The notes under the pieces: model-generated
Database searches by the model: none
The model's input: only the letters and a program-made list of their open reading frames with translations
Told to the model about the DNA's origin: nothing
In this document: piece after piece, positions 14,834-21,573 of the stretch
How the letters are laid out: every line of letters begins with the position of its first letter
How positions within the stretch are numbered: the stretch's first letter is position 1
DNA from: JBHIDQ01 sp046760155
Lineage (GTDB): Bacteria; Chloroflexota; Dehalococcoidia; Dehalococcoidales; RBG-16-60-22
Direction of reading: 5' to 3'
Assembly: GCA_046760155.1 (NCBI GenBank)
Contig: JBHIDQ010000013.1
Coordinates: 1-21,573, forward strand
Length of the DNA stretch: 21,573 nt
Made by a program: the position numbers and the translations under genes

Positions 14834-15259
14834 ATGTTCTTCAGAAAGAAGTGCTCAAATTGTGGGGCTAAGAACCCTAAAGATGCCACAACCTGTACCA
14901 CCTGTGGTGTACCATTTGAATTGAGGCAGACAGAGGCTCAAAAAGCCATTAAGAATTACGAGAAAGTTCTCCACGAGAAAGCCAGCCGCCCCAACCTTAT
15001 GGATGCCGATGCCTGCAACACGCGGGGCAATCGCTACCTAGAGATGCATCAAGTTAGAAGAGCAATCGAGGAATACGACGAGGCCATCCGCCTCGACCCC
15101 GAGTATGCTGTTGCCTACGGCAACCGGGCTTTTGCTTACAAACGACAGGGCAATAAAGCCAAGGCCATTGCTGATTTTGAAAAGTTTATCACCCTTACTT
15201 CTGACCCCAGGTTGATACAGATAGCCAAGCAGCAGATTAAAGAACTGGCTACCAAATGA
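14834..15259 (+). CDS. Zinc-ribbon and TPR-repeat protein
   Basis: 141 residues. An N-terminal zinc ribbon CSNCGAKNPKDATTCTTCG (Cys7, 10, 21, 24) is followed by a charged linker and then two tetratricopeptide repeats, about res 58-91 (NTRGNRYLEMHQ...EYDEAIRLDP) and 92-125 (AYGNRAFAYKRQGNKAKAIADFEKFI), with a capping helix. TPRs mediate protein-protein contacts, so this is probably an adaptor. No signal peptide. AAGGTG lies five bases before the ATG. It follows argS by 72 bases, perhaps in the same transcript. The stop codon TGA is part of an extended -10 element for the next small gene. Confidence 0.82.
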   Translation: MFFRKKCSNCGAKNPKDATTCTTCGVPFELRQTEAQKAIKNYEKVLHEKASRPNLMDADACNTRGNRYLEMHQVRRAIEEYDEAIRLDPEYAVAYGNRAFAYKRQGNKAKAIADFEKFITLTSDPRLIQIAKQQIKELATK

Positions 15260-15265
15260 TATAAT
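15257..15265 (+). promoter_or_regulatory. Extended -10 promoter for the small membrane peptide
   Basis: TGA-TATAAT, the TGA being the stop codon of the TPR gene. A second candidate is TTGACT (15307-15312), 17, TAATAA (15330-15335). Either would transcribe the 30-residue peptide gene. Confidence 0.4.
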
Positions 15266-15403
15266 CTGGACTCTACCAAGACCTTACTACTATGTTGCTA
15301 AGCATATTGACTATTAAGACGATATATGATAATAAAAGGTGGGAAGAGATGAGTCCGGTCCATGTGGTAGTAGCCAAAATAGAAAAATGTGGAGGGAGGT
15401 AGA

Positions 15404-15496
15404 ATGGCACTAGATATATTTTTGGGAATAATAATGGTTACCGTGCCCGCCTTTGCCTTTGTGGCCTTTGTCGCCCACGTTGTCAGCAAATTATAA
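15404..15496 (+). CDS. 30-residue single-helix membrane peptide
   Basis: ATG at 15404, stop TAA at 15494-15496. The Shine-Dalgarno is very strong (GGAGGGAGG directly upstream). After a short acidic start (MALDIF) comes an unbroken hydrophobic stretch rich in Val, Phe and Ala with one Pro15 and one His25, ending SKL. This matches small single-pass membrane peptides that attach to larger membrane complexes. I recognise no family. It lies 144 bases after the TPR gene and has candidate promoters of its own. Confidence 0.5.
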   Translation: MALDIFLGIIMVTVPAFAFVAFVAHVVSKL

Positions 15497-15512
15497 AAGA
15501 AGATGATGGGAT

Positions 15513-15531
15513 GACCCAGGGGTTCCGGGTC
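15513..15531 (+). terminator. Possible short hairpin after the membrane peptide
   Basis: GACCC (15513-15517) pairs with GGGTC (15527-15531), loop AGGGGTTCC with a further GG/CC pairing. It lies 17 bases after the peptide stop. There is no T-run, so this is weak. Confidence 0.25.
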
Positions 15532-15671
15532 GTATCTAAGGGTATCAGAAACGGCTAATTTATGACAGTGGCTAGTTGAACAACGGCTTGTTTATTATAG
15601 TTAACGGGTCTTTCTTTTTTCAGGCGATACAATTTGATTTAATACTTTAATTGGTGTCTGATTCCGCCATT

Positions 15672-16643
15672 TTACCGGGTAATCCGGGTGCCGGTCTTTC
15701 CTTCCAACGCTTTTAGCGCCGTCTCAGGGAGGGTGATAATCACCTCTCGCTCCCGCGATGGGTCTGTCTCTTCCAGGAACATGATGGCTGCCCGTATCTT
15801 TGGTTCCATGCTTCCCTTGCCGAAGTGCCCCGCTTGGAGAAGTTTTTTGGCTTCAGCTAGGCTCAGCTCCTTCAGTGCCTTCTGGTGCGGCGTGGCAAAG
15901 TCTCGATATACATATTCCACTGCGGTGAGGATGAACAGGACATCAGCATCTATTTCGATGGCAAGGCGGGCTGAGGCGTAGTCCTTATCAATTACTGCCT
16001 CAACGCCGCGCAAGTTGCGATTGTCCTCCCTCACCACCGGGATGCCGCCCCCGCCGACGGCGATGACTATCTCGCCGGCGTCCAGCATGCTCTTGATAAT
16101 TCTGGCTTGCTGGATGTTGACCGGTATCGGCGAGGGGACGACGCGCCGGTAGCCACGGGCGCTGTCTTCGATGATATTCCATCCCTTCTCCTGCCGCAGT
16201 TGCGCTGCCGTGTTGACATCGTAGAAAGGGCCGATGGGTTTGGAGGGGTCTTTGAAGGCGGGGTCATTCTGGTCCACGATCACCTGAGTCACCACGGTGG
16301 TGATATTATGCGGTGCCCCCGCCTGTCTCAGATGGTTAGCCAGAGTATTCTGAATCATGTAGCCCATGTACCCTTCTGTCTGTGCGCCTAAGACATCTAA
16401 GGGCATGGGGGGCACCACGTTTTTTGCCGCCTCATCGGCGAGGAGTAGGTTGCCAACCTGCGGTCCGTTGCCGTGAGTGATAACGATACGGCTCCCCGTG
16501 CTGAGCAAACCCAGCAACTGTTCCGCCGTGCGGTCCAAATTTTCGTATTGCTCTTCGGCAGTTCCCTTCTGCTTTGCCCTGATCATGGAGTTACCACCAA
16601 GAGCAATGACAAATATTTTGGTTTTGTTTTCCTTCGGAACCAT
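15672..16643 (-). CDS. arcC: Carbamate kinase
   Basis: 323 residues from ATG 16643, normal length. Transfers the phosphate of carbamoyl phosphate to ADP, yielding ATP, CO2 and ammonia; cytoplasmic. Motifs: IALGGN near the N-terminus, THGNGPQVGNLLL, the GEIVIAVGGGGIPVV core, GVEAVIDKDYASARLA and HFGKGSMEPKIRAA. All are diagnostic for carbamate kinase within the amino-acid kinase fold. An in-frame GTG at 16655 would add four residues, but AGGTGAG lies between the two starts, so ATG is preferred. It is the last gene of the minus-strand operon, after the sodium:solute symporter and a perfect 17-bp hairpin. No carbamoyltransferase is visible, so the source of carbamoyl phosphate is open. Confidence 0.96.
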   Translation of the reverse strand: MVPKENKTKIFVIALGGNSMIRAKQKGTAEEQYENLDRTAEQLLGLLSTGSRIVITHGNGPQVGNLLLADEAAKNVVPPMPLDVLGAQTEGYMGYMIQNTLANHLRQAGAPHNITTVVTQVIVDQNDPAFKDPSKPIGPFYDVNTAAQLRQEKGWNIIEDSARGYRRVVPSPIPVNIQQARIIKSMLDAGEIVIAVGGGGIPVVREDNRNLRGVEAVIDKDYASARLAIEIDADVLFILTAVEYVYRDFATPHQKALKELSLAEAKKLLQAGHFGKGSMEPKIRAAIMFLEETDPSREREVIITLPETALKALEGKTGTRITR

Positions 16644-16672
16644 TTCTCCACTCACCTATGTTACTGCGATGG

Positions 16673-16709
16673 GGGTGCTCTCTTCCTGTTTCACAGGAAG
16701 AGAGCACCC
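16673..16709 (-). terminator. Perfect 17-bp hairpin between symporter and carbamate kinase genes
   Basis: Arms 16673-16689 and 16693-16709 are perfect reverse complements (GGGTGCTCTCTTCCTGT and ACAGGAAGAGAGCACCC) around a three-base loop. No T-run follows on the minus strand, so rather than a plain terminator it could stabilise or process the mRNA, or lower arcC expression relative to the upstream genes. Confidence 0.55.
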
Positions 16710-16741
16710 TGCTTCAACGTTGACTCGCAGAGCAAAACCTT

Positions 16742-18298
16742 TTAATAGCGTATGGCTCGGGCCACCTCTTCCTCAGTGGGGCTTTCGAAGATCATGTCAT
16801 GCTTTGGCGGGTCTTGCTTCTGAGTTAGCAGGCACACTGGCACCATCACAATGAGTGAGACAACCGGCGGAATTAATGTATCCAAACCGGCTAGATGCTC
16901 CGGAATATAAAAGATGCCAAATGCGGGATTGCCTACCGAAAAGAACAGAATCAATCGAAGGAGAGAGCCAACAATGACAGCCGCCAAAGCCCCGTAGGCA
17001 TTTGCCTTTTTCCAGTATATGCCCAGTGTCAGAGGAACCAGGCAGCCGGCAAAAACCACGTCGAAAGCCAGAACCAGCATAATTCCGGGCTCAGGTTTTA
17101 CGTAGGCCAGCCAAACCGAAAATGCCATTACTGGTATGAGCATGAGCCGAGCCCACCAGAGAAGCCGGCGGTCCAGAACGCGCCAGTCAATAGCTAACTC
17201 TTCAACACTGACGCCTAATTTTCGGGCTCTTCTTCGATGCAGCGGTAGTATGATGTTTCGGTGCAGTATATTCCGGCCAAATACCGCTGATACGGCCAGT
17301 GCTCCTCCGTTGGCGGTGGACAGGCCGGCACCGATAACACCCGCCATAACGAATAGTCCGATGACCAGAGGCATGGCAGTCGTTGACGCCAGCACGATAA
17401 CTGACCTGGGGTCATCGACTTCGGGAAGGAACTGGAAGGCCATCAAACCAATGAACGAAGCGGCCAGTCCCAGCATTAGCGTAAATCCGGCGCCCCACAA
17501 ACAGCCCCTTCGAGCTGTTTCCGGGTCCTTTGAGGCGAAGACTCTTTCCATGAAATCAAGGGCGACCACATCGCCGATGCCGAGCGCCAGGATACCCGCC
17601 CAATTCAAAAGCGCCCCATTTTCTATTGAGTATAAACCACTTAGGTCGGCGTAGCCCGGTGGAATTGCCGCGGCAAAGTAGCCCCAATCACCGCCACCAA
17701 TGCTGAAAAACATCCAGAGAGCGCCTCCCACGAATGCGAGCAAAGCGGGATATAGCTGCACTATGTCTGTGGCGGCACATGAGAAAAGCCCACCGCTAAA
17801 GGTGTAGGCAAGGAGAAGGATACTCATTATGAGCAGTGCCGGGAAATACTCTAGACCAAAAATCATGTGGATTATCCAGGCGGCACCGGCCAGGTTACCC
17901 GCAACCAGGATGCAGAAACTGAAAGACATGAGCAGTCCGACAGGGACTTCTACGGCACGGCTAAACCTTCTGAAGTAGAAATCGGCCAGTGTTATCAGGT
18001 TCATCCGGTTCAGGGGCTTGGCGTACCATATGGCGACGACAACGAGGCACAAAGCCAGCCCGAGCGGGAACTGGAATCCAGCCCAGAACCCGCCGGCATA
18101 CACGCCGCCGGCATTGCCCAGTGTGGCGTTGGCATCCAGTGCTTGGGCGAACAGCATAGTGCCTATCAGGAAAAGGGGCAGCCGCTTACCAGCAATGATG
18201 AAACGTCTCCCACTGCGCTGGACCATGATATACATGGATATACCAACGAGGACGTACAGTGCCACCAGGGCAATCAAGCCAATCTGATAACCGTCCAT
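16742..18298 (-). CDS. Sodium:solute symporter family transporter
   Basis: 518 residues with about 13 hydrophobic segments, the usual topology of the SSS family (PutP, PanF, urea and nucleobase relatives). An opening helix (IGLIALVALYVLVG) is followed by SGRRFIIAGKRLP, an SSS-typical first loop. The GAGLSTANGGALAVSAVFGRNI segment (about res 319-340) sits at the helix-8 sodium-binding position of the family. It couples sodium entry to uptake of a solute that cannot be named from sequence; the operon suggests a guanidino, ureido or amino compound. The ATG has AAAGGAG seven bases upstream. It lies between the amidinotransferase and carbamate kinase genes. Polytopic inner-membrane protein. Confidence 0.9.
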   Translation of the reverse strand: MDGYQIGLIALVALYVLVGISMYIMVQRSGRRFIIAGKRLPLFLIGTMLFAQALDANATLGNAGGVYAGGFWAGFQFPLGLALCLVVVAIWYAKPLNRMNLITLADFYFRRFSRAVEVPVGLLMSFSFCILVAGNLAGAAWIIHMIFGLEYFPALLIMSILLLAYTFSGGLFSCAATDIVQLYPALLAFVGGALWMFFSIGGGDWGYFAAAIPPGYADLSGLYSIENGALLNWAGILALGIGDVVALDFMERVFASKDPETARRGCLWGAGFTLMLGLAASFIGLMAFQFLPEVDDPRSVIVLASTTAMPLVIGLFVMAGVIGAGLSTANGGALAVSAVFGRNILHRNIILPLHRRRARKLGVSVEELAIDWRVLDRRLLWWARLMLIPVMAFSVWLAYVKPEPGIMLVLAFDVVFAGCLVPLTLGIYWKKANAYGALAAVIVGSLLRLILFFSVGNPAFGIFYIPEHLAGLDTLIPPVVSLIVMVPVCLLTQKQDPPKHDMIFESPTEEEVARAIRY

Positions 18299-18359
18299 AT
18301 GCGTTCTCCTTTACTTTCTTAGTTTAAGGACGATTCACCCACTTTAAAGTTTTCAAGAT

Positions 18360-18379
18360 GCACCCCACGGAAGGGGTGC
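18360..18379 (-). terminator. Hairpin between amidinotransferase and symporter genes
   Basis: GCACCCC (18360-18366) and GGGGTGC (18373-18379) form a 7-bp stem with loop ACGGAA. No T-run follows in the direction of transcription; it may attenuate or process the operon mRNA. Confidence 0.4.
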
Positions 18380-18410
18380 CGCATTTTACCTGGTCTCAGA
18401 GTATTCATCA

Positions 18411-19598
18411 TTAATAACCCTTAATCTGCTTGGGGAAGTAATCCTCGCATTTGCCCTCGCGATAGACATCCAGCGTGGTGCAATGCAAGGCGCCACCAAA
18501 CGGGATAACCTTTTCATACGGGATGGGTACCACCTCAAAGCCAAGCTTATCCAGCTGCTCACAGTACGCCGTCTCGTGCGCCTCCACGCAGACCGTCTTC
18601 GGGTCGATGGAGAAGGTGTTCATCGAGATCCACGACTTACCCTCATACAGCCCGGTCAGGTAGACCTTGTTCTTATGCACGTAGACCGGCCTCGCCGCCG
18701 GAATCAGCTCCCAGTCGTTTATCTTGAACAATTCCCACATCTCTGGAGTGCGCGGCGCCCAGTCTGGGTTGTAGATTGCCAGCCCGGGTCGCAGCGGTAC
18801 CAGGTTCACGTCGATGTGCCACGGGTGATAGTTGTCCGGTCGGTCAGGCGAGGGGGGCCAGGGGGTGTCGAAGAGGACATGGTGCACCCGGATGCCGAGG
18901 GCGGCGAACATGCGCTTCAGCCAGTCCATACCGCCCTTGTTGGTCACGCATGAGCCCTGGTGGAAGATGTCCTTGCCAAACCGCATACCATCGGCGGCGT
19001 CCCACAGCGGCTCCTTCTCGGTCAGCTGGAACTCCCAGTTGTGCAGTCGCTGCTTCTTCTGCTCATCCGTCCAGGTATGCTCGAAGTCATAGTAGTAGTT
19101 TCTGACGTAGGACTCATCGGTGAGCACGGGCATGGGTGCGGCAAAATGAACCAACTCGGGGTCCTCTTTGAAGTAGCGCTCAAAGATCGGCCGGAGATTC
19201 ATGCGCTCCCAGTAGCGGCTGCGGCGGCAGGTGGTGGCCTCAATGATGTAGTTGCCGTGAATCATGGTGATGTCGCGGGTGTTGTTGACGCCGTGGCAGT
19301 TAAGCTGCGTCCAGTACGGGTTCGAAACCGGCACATTGAGCATGAAGGGCTGAATTTCTACCCGGTCGACGATGACGCCCCGCTTTTCCAGCACCGACAC
19401 GAAATAGTCCATCTGTTCGTTGGCCGCATCCACCATCTCCTGCGGGAACGGTCCCCATTGCCCCAGCGGAAACCCACCCAGCGGGAGGTCATACCACCAA
19501 GCCGGCTCCGGAGCGGGAACGTTGGTACCCTCTGGCCTGCCGATAATCACTCGCTTCAACGGGTCCCACTCGTTCCAAGAGTTTACGATCTTTGCCAT
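18411..19598 (-). CDS. Amidinotransferase-family enzyme (glycine amidinotransferase-like)
   Basis: 395 residues, close to the length of glycine amidinotransferase. The guanidine-modifying fold is shown by WDAADGMRFGKD (Asp203), WHIDVNLVPLRPG (His261, Asp263), SWISMN (322-327 region) and GGALHCTTLDV (nucleophile Cys373), aligning with Asp254, His303, Asp305 and Cys407 of the human enzyme. The chemistry is attack of the cysteine on a guanidinium carbon; the amidino group is then passed to an amine (transferase) or to water (hydrolase). Which substrate is used is not known. AAGGAGA precedes the ATG. A 244-base leader with competing stems lies upstream. With the symporter and carbamate kinase downstream it points to breakdown of an imported guanidino compound rather than synthesis of guanidinoacetate. 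No signal peptide. Confidence 0.88.
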   Translation of the reverse strand: MAKIVNSWNEWDPLKRVIIGRPEGTNVPAPEPAWWYDLPLGGFPLGQWGPFPQEMVDAANEQMDYFVSVLEKRGVIVDRVEIQPFMLNVPVSNPYWTQLNCHGVNNTRDITMIHGNYIIEATTCRRSRYWERMNLRPIFERYFKEDPELVHFAAPMPVLTDESYVRNYYYDFEHTWTDEQKKQRLHNWEFQLTEKEPLWDAADGMRFGKDIFHQGSCVTNKGGMDWLKRMFAALGIRVHHVLFDTPWPPSPDRPDNYHPWHIDVNLVPLRPGLAIYNPDWAPRTPEMWELFKINDWELIPAARPVYVHKNKVYLTGLYEGKSWISMNTFSIDPKTVCVEAHETAYCEQLDKLGFEVVPIPYEKVIPFGGALHCTTLDVYREGKCEDYFPKQIKGY

Positions 19599-19613
19599 TG
19601 CAATCTTCTCCTT

Positions 19614-19679
19614 TTAGTAGTCTCCTTTGTCTAATTCAGACGGTGCGGTAAATTCTTCCTGGTAACCACCTCCTTTCAC
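19614..19679 (-). CDS. Possible 21-residue leader peptide ahead of the amidinotransferase gene
   Basis: GTG at 19679 opens a 21-codon frame (starts KGGGYQEEF, ends ELDKGDY) whose stop lies 15 bases before the amidinotransferase ATG, touching its Shine-Dalgarno, so translation could be coupled. No Shine-Dalgarno precedes the GTG, and a strong AAAGGAGGT lies inside the frame with no start codon at a proper distance. Low confidence; it may be chance. Confidence 0.2.
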   Translation of the reverse strand: MKGGGYQEEFTAPSELDKGDY

Positions 19680-19730
19680 GAGTCGTATATTAACTTTGGT
19701 CATCTCTCTTTTTAAACAAGGGCAACCACA

Positions 19731-19801
19731 AAGGGTGTATCGAACACCCAAATCGTAGTCGGTCCAAGATGACCGATACGAGGGGAAAACAATACACCCT
19801 T
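19731..19801 (-). promoter_or_regulatory. Multi-stem leader with mutually exclusive pairings
   Basis: The 71-base element lies between the P-loop protein gene and the amidinotransferase gene. An outer 10-bp perfect stem joins AAGGGTGTAT (19731-19740) and ATACACCCTT (19792-19801). Inside is a bulged 11-bp hairpin (19753-19764 with 19771-19781, loop CAAGAT). A competing hairpin, GGGTGT (19733-19738) with ACACCC (19744-19749), reuses one outer arm, so both cannot form at once. That arrangement is typical of attenuators and riboswitch expression platforms. It matches no riboswitch class I can recall, and no T-run follows. Confidence 0.45.
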
Positions 19802-19842
19802 CTACCGCACCATAATTTTCGCCCCTCTCCGGAAAAGTTTTT

Positions 19843-21195
19843 TTATTTCATGGGAAGATGATGCGCCTTTCCAAATTTGGCTAATATTTCGCTTAAATTC
19901 GGCGTTCCGATTTCCTGAAGGTCATAGTAGACCCTAGTATTCGGTTTCCTGATGTTAATGACCCGGCTTAAGTCGATGGGTGTAGCCACCACCACCGCAT
20001 CACAATCGGTCTTGTTGATGGTCGCCTCCAGGTCTTTTAATTGCTCTTCGCCGTATCCCGTTGCCGGCAGGAGCGTGCCGATATCCGGCCAGAGTTTGAA
20101 GGTTTCGGTGATGCTGCCGACGGTGTAGGGCCTGGGGTCGACCAATTCGGTGGCGCCGTACCGTTGAGCAGCAACCGTGCCGGCGCCTATTTTCATCTCG
20201 CCATGCGTCAACGTCGGGCCGTCTTCGATAGCAAGCACTCTCTTTCCCTTGATAACCTCCGGATTATCAACCCGAATCGGAGAGGCGGCATCAACGACGG
20301 TTGCCTCCGGATTTACCCTGGCAATACTATCTCGTACCTTCTGGATATTCTCCGGAATAGCCGTGTCTATCTTATTGATGACCACCACATCGGCGATTCT
20401 CAGGTTGATTTCACCGGGATAATAGGAGACTTCATGGCCGGGACGATGGGGGTCGGCAACAGTTATCATCAGGTCGGGCTTGAAGAACGGGAAGTCATTG
20501 TTTCCCCCATCCCAGACAATGACATCACAGCCTTTGGGGTCGTCTTCGGCCGCCTTTAAAATGGCCTGATAGTCCACCCCGGCGTAGATAACGTTGCCGC
20601 GTACGACGTGTGGCTCGTACTCTTCCATCTCTTCGACGGTACATTTGTGCTTCTGGAGGTCACTCAGCTCGGCAAAGCGCTGTACCTTCTGGACAACCAG
20701 GTCACCGTACGGCATGGGGTGACGGACGGCAACCACTTTCAGGCCCCTTTCCATGAGAAGCCCGATGACCCTTCTCGAAGTCTGACTTTTGCCAGAGCCG
20801 GTTCTCACCGCACAGACGGCGATAACCGGTTTCTTGCTTTTGAGCATCGTATCCTTGGGTCCGAGCAGCATATAGTTTGCCCCGGCGGCATTTACGATGG
20901 CGCCGATACCCATCACGTGCTGGTAAGAAACATCACTGTAGGAAAAGACACAATCATCAACATGCAATTCTTTTATGAGCTGCGGCAATTGCTCCTCTGC
21001 GTAGATTGGGATTCCCTCTGGATAGAGGTCACCGGCCAGCTCAGCGGGATATGGTCTCCCGGAGATGCCGGGTACCTGGTGTGAACCGGTGAAACCGACC
21101 ACGTTGTACGCTTCGTTGTCCCGGAAATACATGTTGAAGTTGTGAAAGTCTCTTCCCGCAGAGCCGATAATCAGTATATTCTTCTTCCTCACCAC
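19843..21195 (-). CDS. Cyclic 2,3-diphosphoglycerate synthetase-like P-loop protein
   Basis: 450 residues. The N-terminal part (res 5-115) has a Rossmann-like segment (ILIIGSAGRDFHNFN); the P-loop RTGSGKSQTSRR (131-142) follows, then HPMPYGD (159-165), WDGGNNDFPF (228-237, Walker-B-like), DPHRPGHE (248-255), and NKID (274-277) as in GTPases. This order matches the cyclic 2,3-diphosphoglycerate synthetase (CPGS) family, whose archaeal member makes an osmolyte or thermoprotectant; bacterial homologues are of unknown function. Two adjacent GTG codons are possible starts; the second (21192) has better spacing from AGGAG, a one-residue difference. First gene of the minus-strand operon, after a strong promoter and an approximately 195-base leader. 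The link to carbamate kinase suggests a role in phosphoryl or carbamoyl chemistry, which is inference. Confidence 0.85.
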   Translation of the reverse strand: MVRKKNILIIGSAGRDFHNFNMYFRDNEAYNVVGFTGSHQVPGISGRPYPAELAGDLYPEGIPIYAEEQLPQLIKELHVDDCVFSYSDVSYQHVMGIGAIVNAAGANYMLLGPKDTMLKSKKPVIAVCAVRTGSGKSQTSRRVIGLLMERGLKVVAVRHPMPYGDLVVQKVQRFAELSDLQKHKCTVEEMEEYEPHVVRGNVIYAGVDYQAILKAAEDDPKGCDVIVWDGGNNDFPFFKPDLMITVADPHRPGHEVSYYPGEINLRIADVVVINKIDTAIPENIQKVRDSIARVNPEATVVDAASPIRVDNPEVIKGKRVLAIEDGPTLTHGEMKIGAGTVAAQRYGATELVDPRPYTVGSITETFKLWPDIGTLLPATGYGEEQLKDLEATINKTDCDAVVVATPIDLSRVINIRKPNTRVYYDLQEIGTPNLSEILAKFGKAHHLPMK

Positions 21196-21395
21196 TACTC
21201 CTCGCTCTCTGGTTTTGTATTTCCGATTTCTTAAACCGGGTTCTGTTAAGATATCAGTAACGCACCCGCCGGGTTGGGACTTACTTCCATACAGGTTTAA
21301 CCCCTCTATTCCCGTATCAGAAGGACGTCAAGGCAAAAAAGACAGTGCTATTATATAAAGATGGCGATGCCATTAGGAAAAAAATAGATGACACT
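21196..21395 (-). other. Long 5' leader of the carbamate kinase operon
   Basis: About 195 transcribed bases between the promoter and the first gene. It contains a small ATGGC/GCCAT hairpin near 21361 and a GAGGAG Shine-Dalgarno just before the first gene. No reading frame or known riboswitch is recognised. Confidence 0.4.
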
Positions 21396-21424
21396 ATTTT
21401 AGAGATTTTCTTATCTCTTGTCAA
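21396..21424 (-). promoter_or_regulatory. Strong promoter of the four-gene minus-strand operon
   Basis: Minus strand: perfect TTGACA (21419-21424), 17-base spacer, TAAAAT (21396-21401). The spacer holds an inverted repeat AGAGAT (21401-21406) and ATCTCT (21413-21418), placed where a repressor would block polymerase. Confidence 0.7.
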
Positions 21425-21526
21425 GGAAGGTCGGGGCAATTCTTTGAAAAAAGTAGGGTGTCAGAACTCGCGGTAAGGGAAGCTGGATGAGCTTTTTGAG
21501 AGCGCGTAGGTAAAACATGCCTATTC

Positions 21527-21567
21527 TGGACAGCATATTGTTTCCGTGATATAACTTTTATATCATG
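21527..21567 (+). promoter_or_regulatory. Candidate promoter/operator for a gene beyond the right edge
   Basis: TGGACA (21527-21532), 17-base spacer, TATAAC (21550-21555), then an ATG at 21565, which would be almost leaderless. The palindrome TGATATAA-CTT-TTATATCA (21547-21565) covers the -10. Only three codons are visible, so the gene itself is unproven. Confidence 0.3.
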
Positions 21568-21573
21568 ACAAGA

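Noticed and set aside
15298..15489. 63-codon minus-strand frame over the small membrane peptide
   Set aside because: The plus-strand peptide has a very strong Shine-Dalgarno; the minus frame has none and is rich in residues complementary to the hydrophobic stretch.
18360..18379. Idea that the ACGG loop marks a guanidine-II riboswitch
   Set aside because: The ACGG is on the plus strand while the operon is transcribed from the minus strand, and only one hairpin is present.
18960..19634. 224-codon plus-strand frame opposite the amidinotransferase gene
   Set aside because: Mirror of a well-recognised enzyme; composition is low-complexity and no motif is seen.
20041..20559. 172-codon plus-strand frame opposite the CPGS-like gene
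   Set aside because: The minus-strand protein has P-loop and NKID motifs across the same region; this frame has none.

Overview
The window looks like a chromosomal stretch of an anaerobic, probably uncultured bacterium of the Chloroflexota (Dehalococcoidia-like). This placement is an inference from gene style: many small zinc-ribbon proteins, an RRM protein, a PPi-type phosphofructokinase, mixed ATG/GTG/TTG starts and moderate GC. There is no rRNA, tRNA or marker phylogeny to prove it. I see no CRISPR array, insertion sequence, tRNA or rRNA.

Left part (1-5179). A phosphofructokinase with PPi-type residues runs off the left edge on the minus strand. Divergent from it is a plus-strand run of four genes: a D-glutamate cyclase-like (DUF4392) protein with an unusual cysteine cluster, a beta-hydroxyacid dehydrogenase (GarR/3-hydroxyisobutyrate dehydrogenase type), an SDR oxidoreductase, and a 3-hydroxyacyl-CoA dehydrogenase-like enzyme with the full catalytic set. 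They look like one hydroxy-acid/acyl catabolic operon. Next, on the minus strand, come an alpha/beta hydrolase and a two-helix membrane protein that share a good promoter.

Middle part (6490-12850). On the minus strand, an HNH-type protein is followed by a small Cys-rich protein. Then come three plus-strand genes with their own leaders: a double zinc-ribbon protein, an RRM RNA-binding protein that appears to start at ATT, and an internally duplicated coiled-coil protein. A minus-strand lipoprotein carries two domains resembling phage/contractile-injection tail-tube (T4 gp19/Hcp-like) proteins, with no phage genes around it. A Cys-containing protein of unknown function is divergent from an MFS transporter. 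A helical hypothetical protein appears to be made from a leaderless transcript.

Right part (13088-21573). On the plus strand are arginyl-tRNA synthetase, a zinc-ribbon/TPR protein and a 30-residue membrane peptide. Then comes a four-gene minus-strand operon, in transcription order: a cyclic-2,3-diphosphoglycerate-synthetase-like P-loop protein, an amidinotransferase-family enzyme with intact Asp/His/Cys, a sodium:solute symporter, and carbamate kinase. A strong sigma70-type promoter precedes it. There is a multi-stem leader with mutually exclusive pairings before the amidinotransferase gene, and hairpins between later genes. I read it as uptake and breakdown of a guanidino or carbamoyl compound, with ATP gained through carbamate kinase. 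No carbamoyltransferase is visible, so the source of carbamoyl phosphate is the open question.
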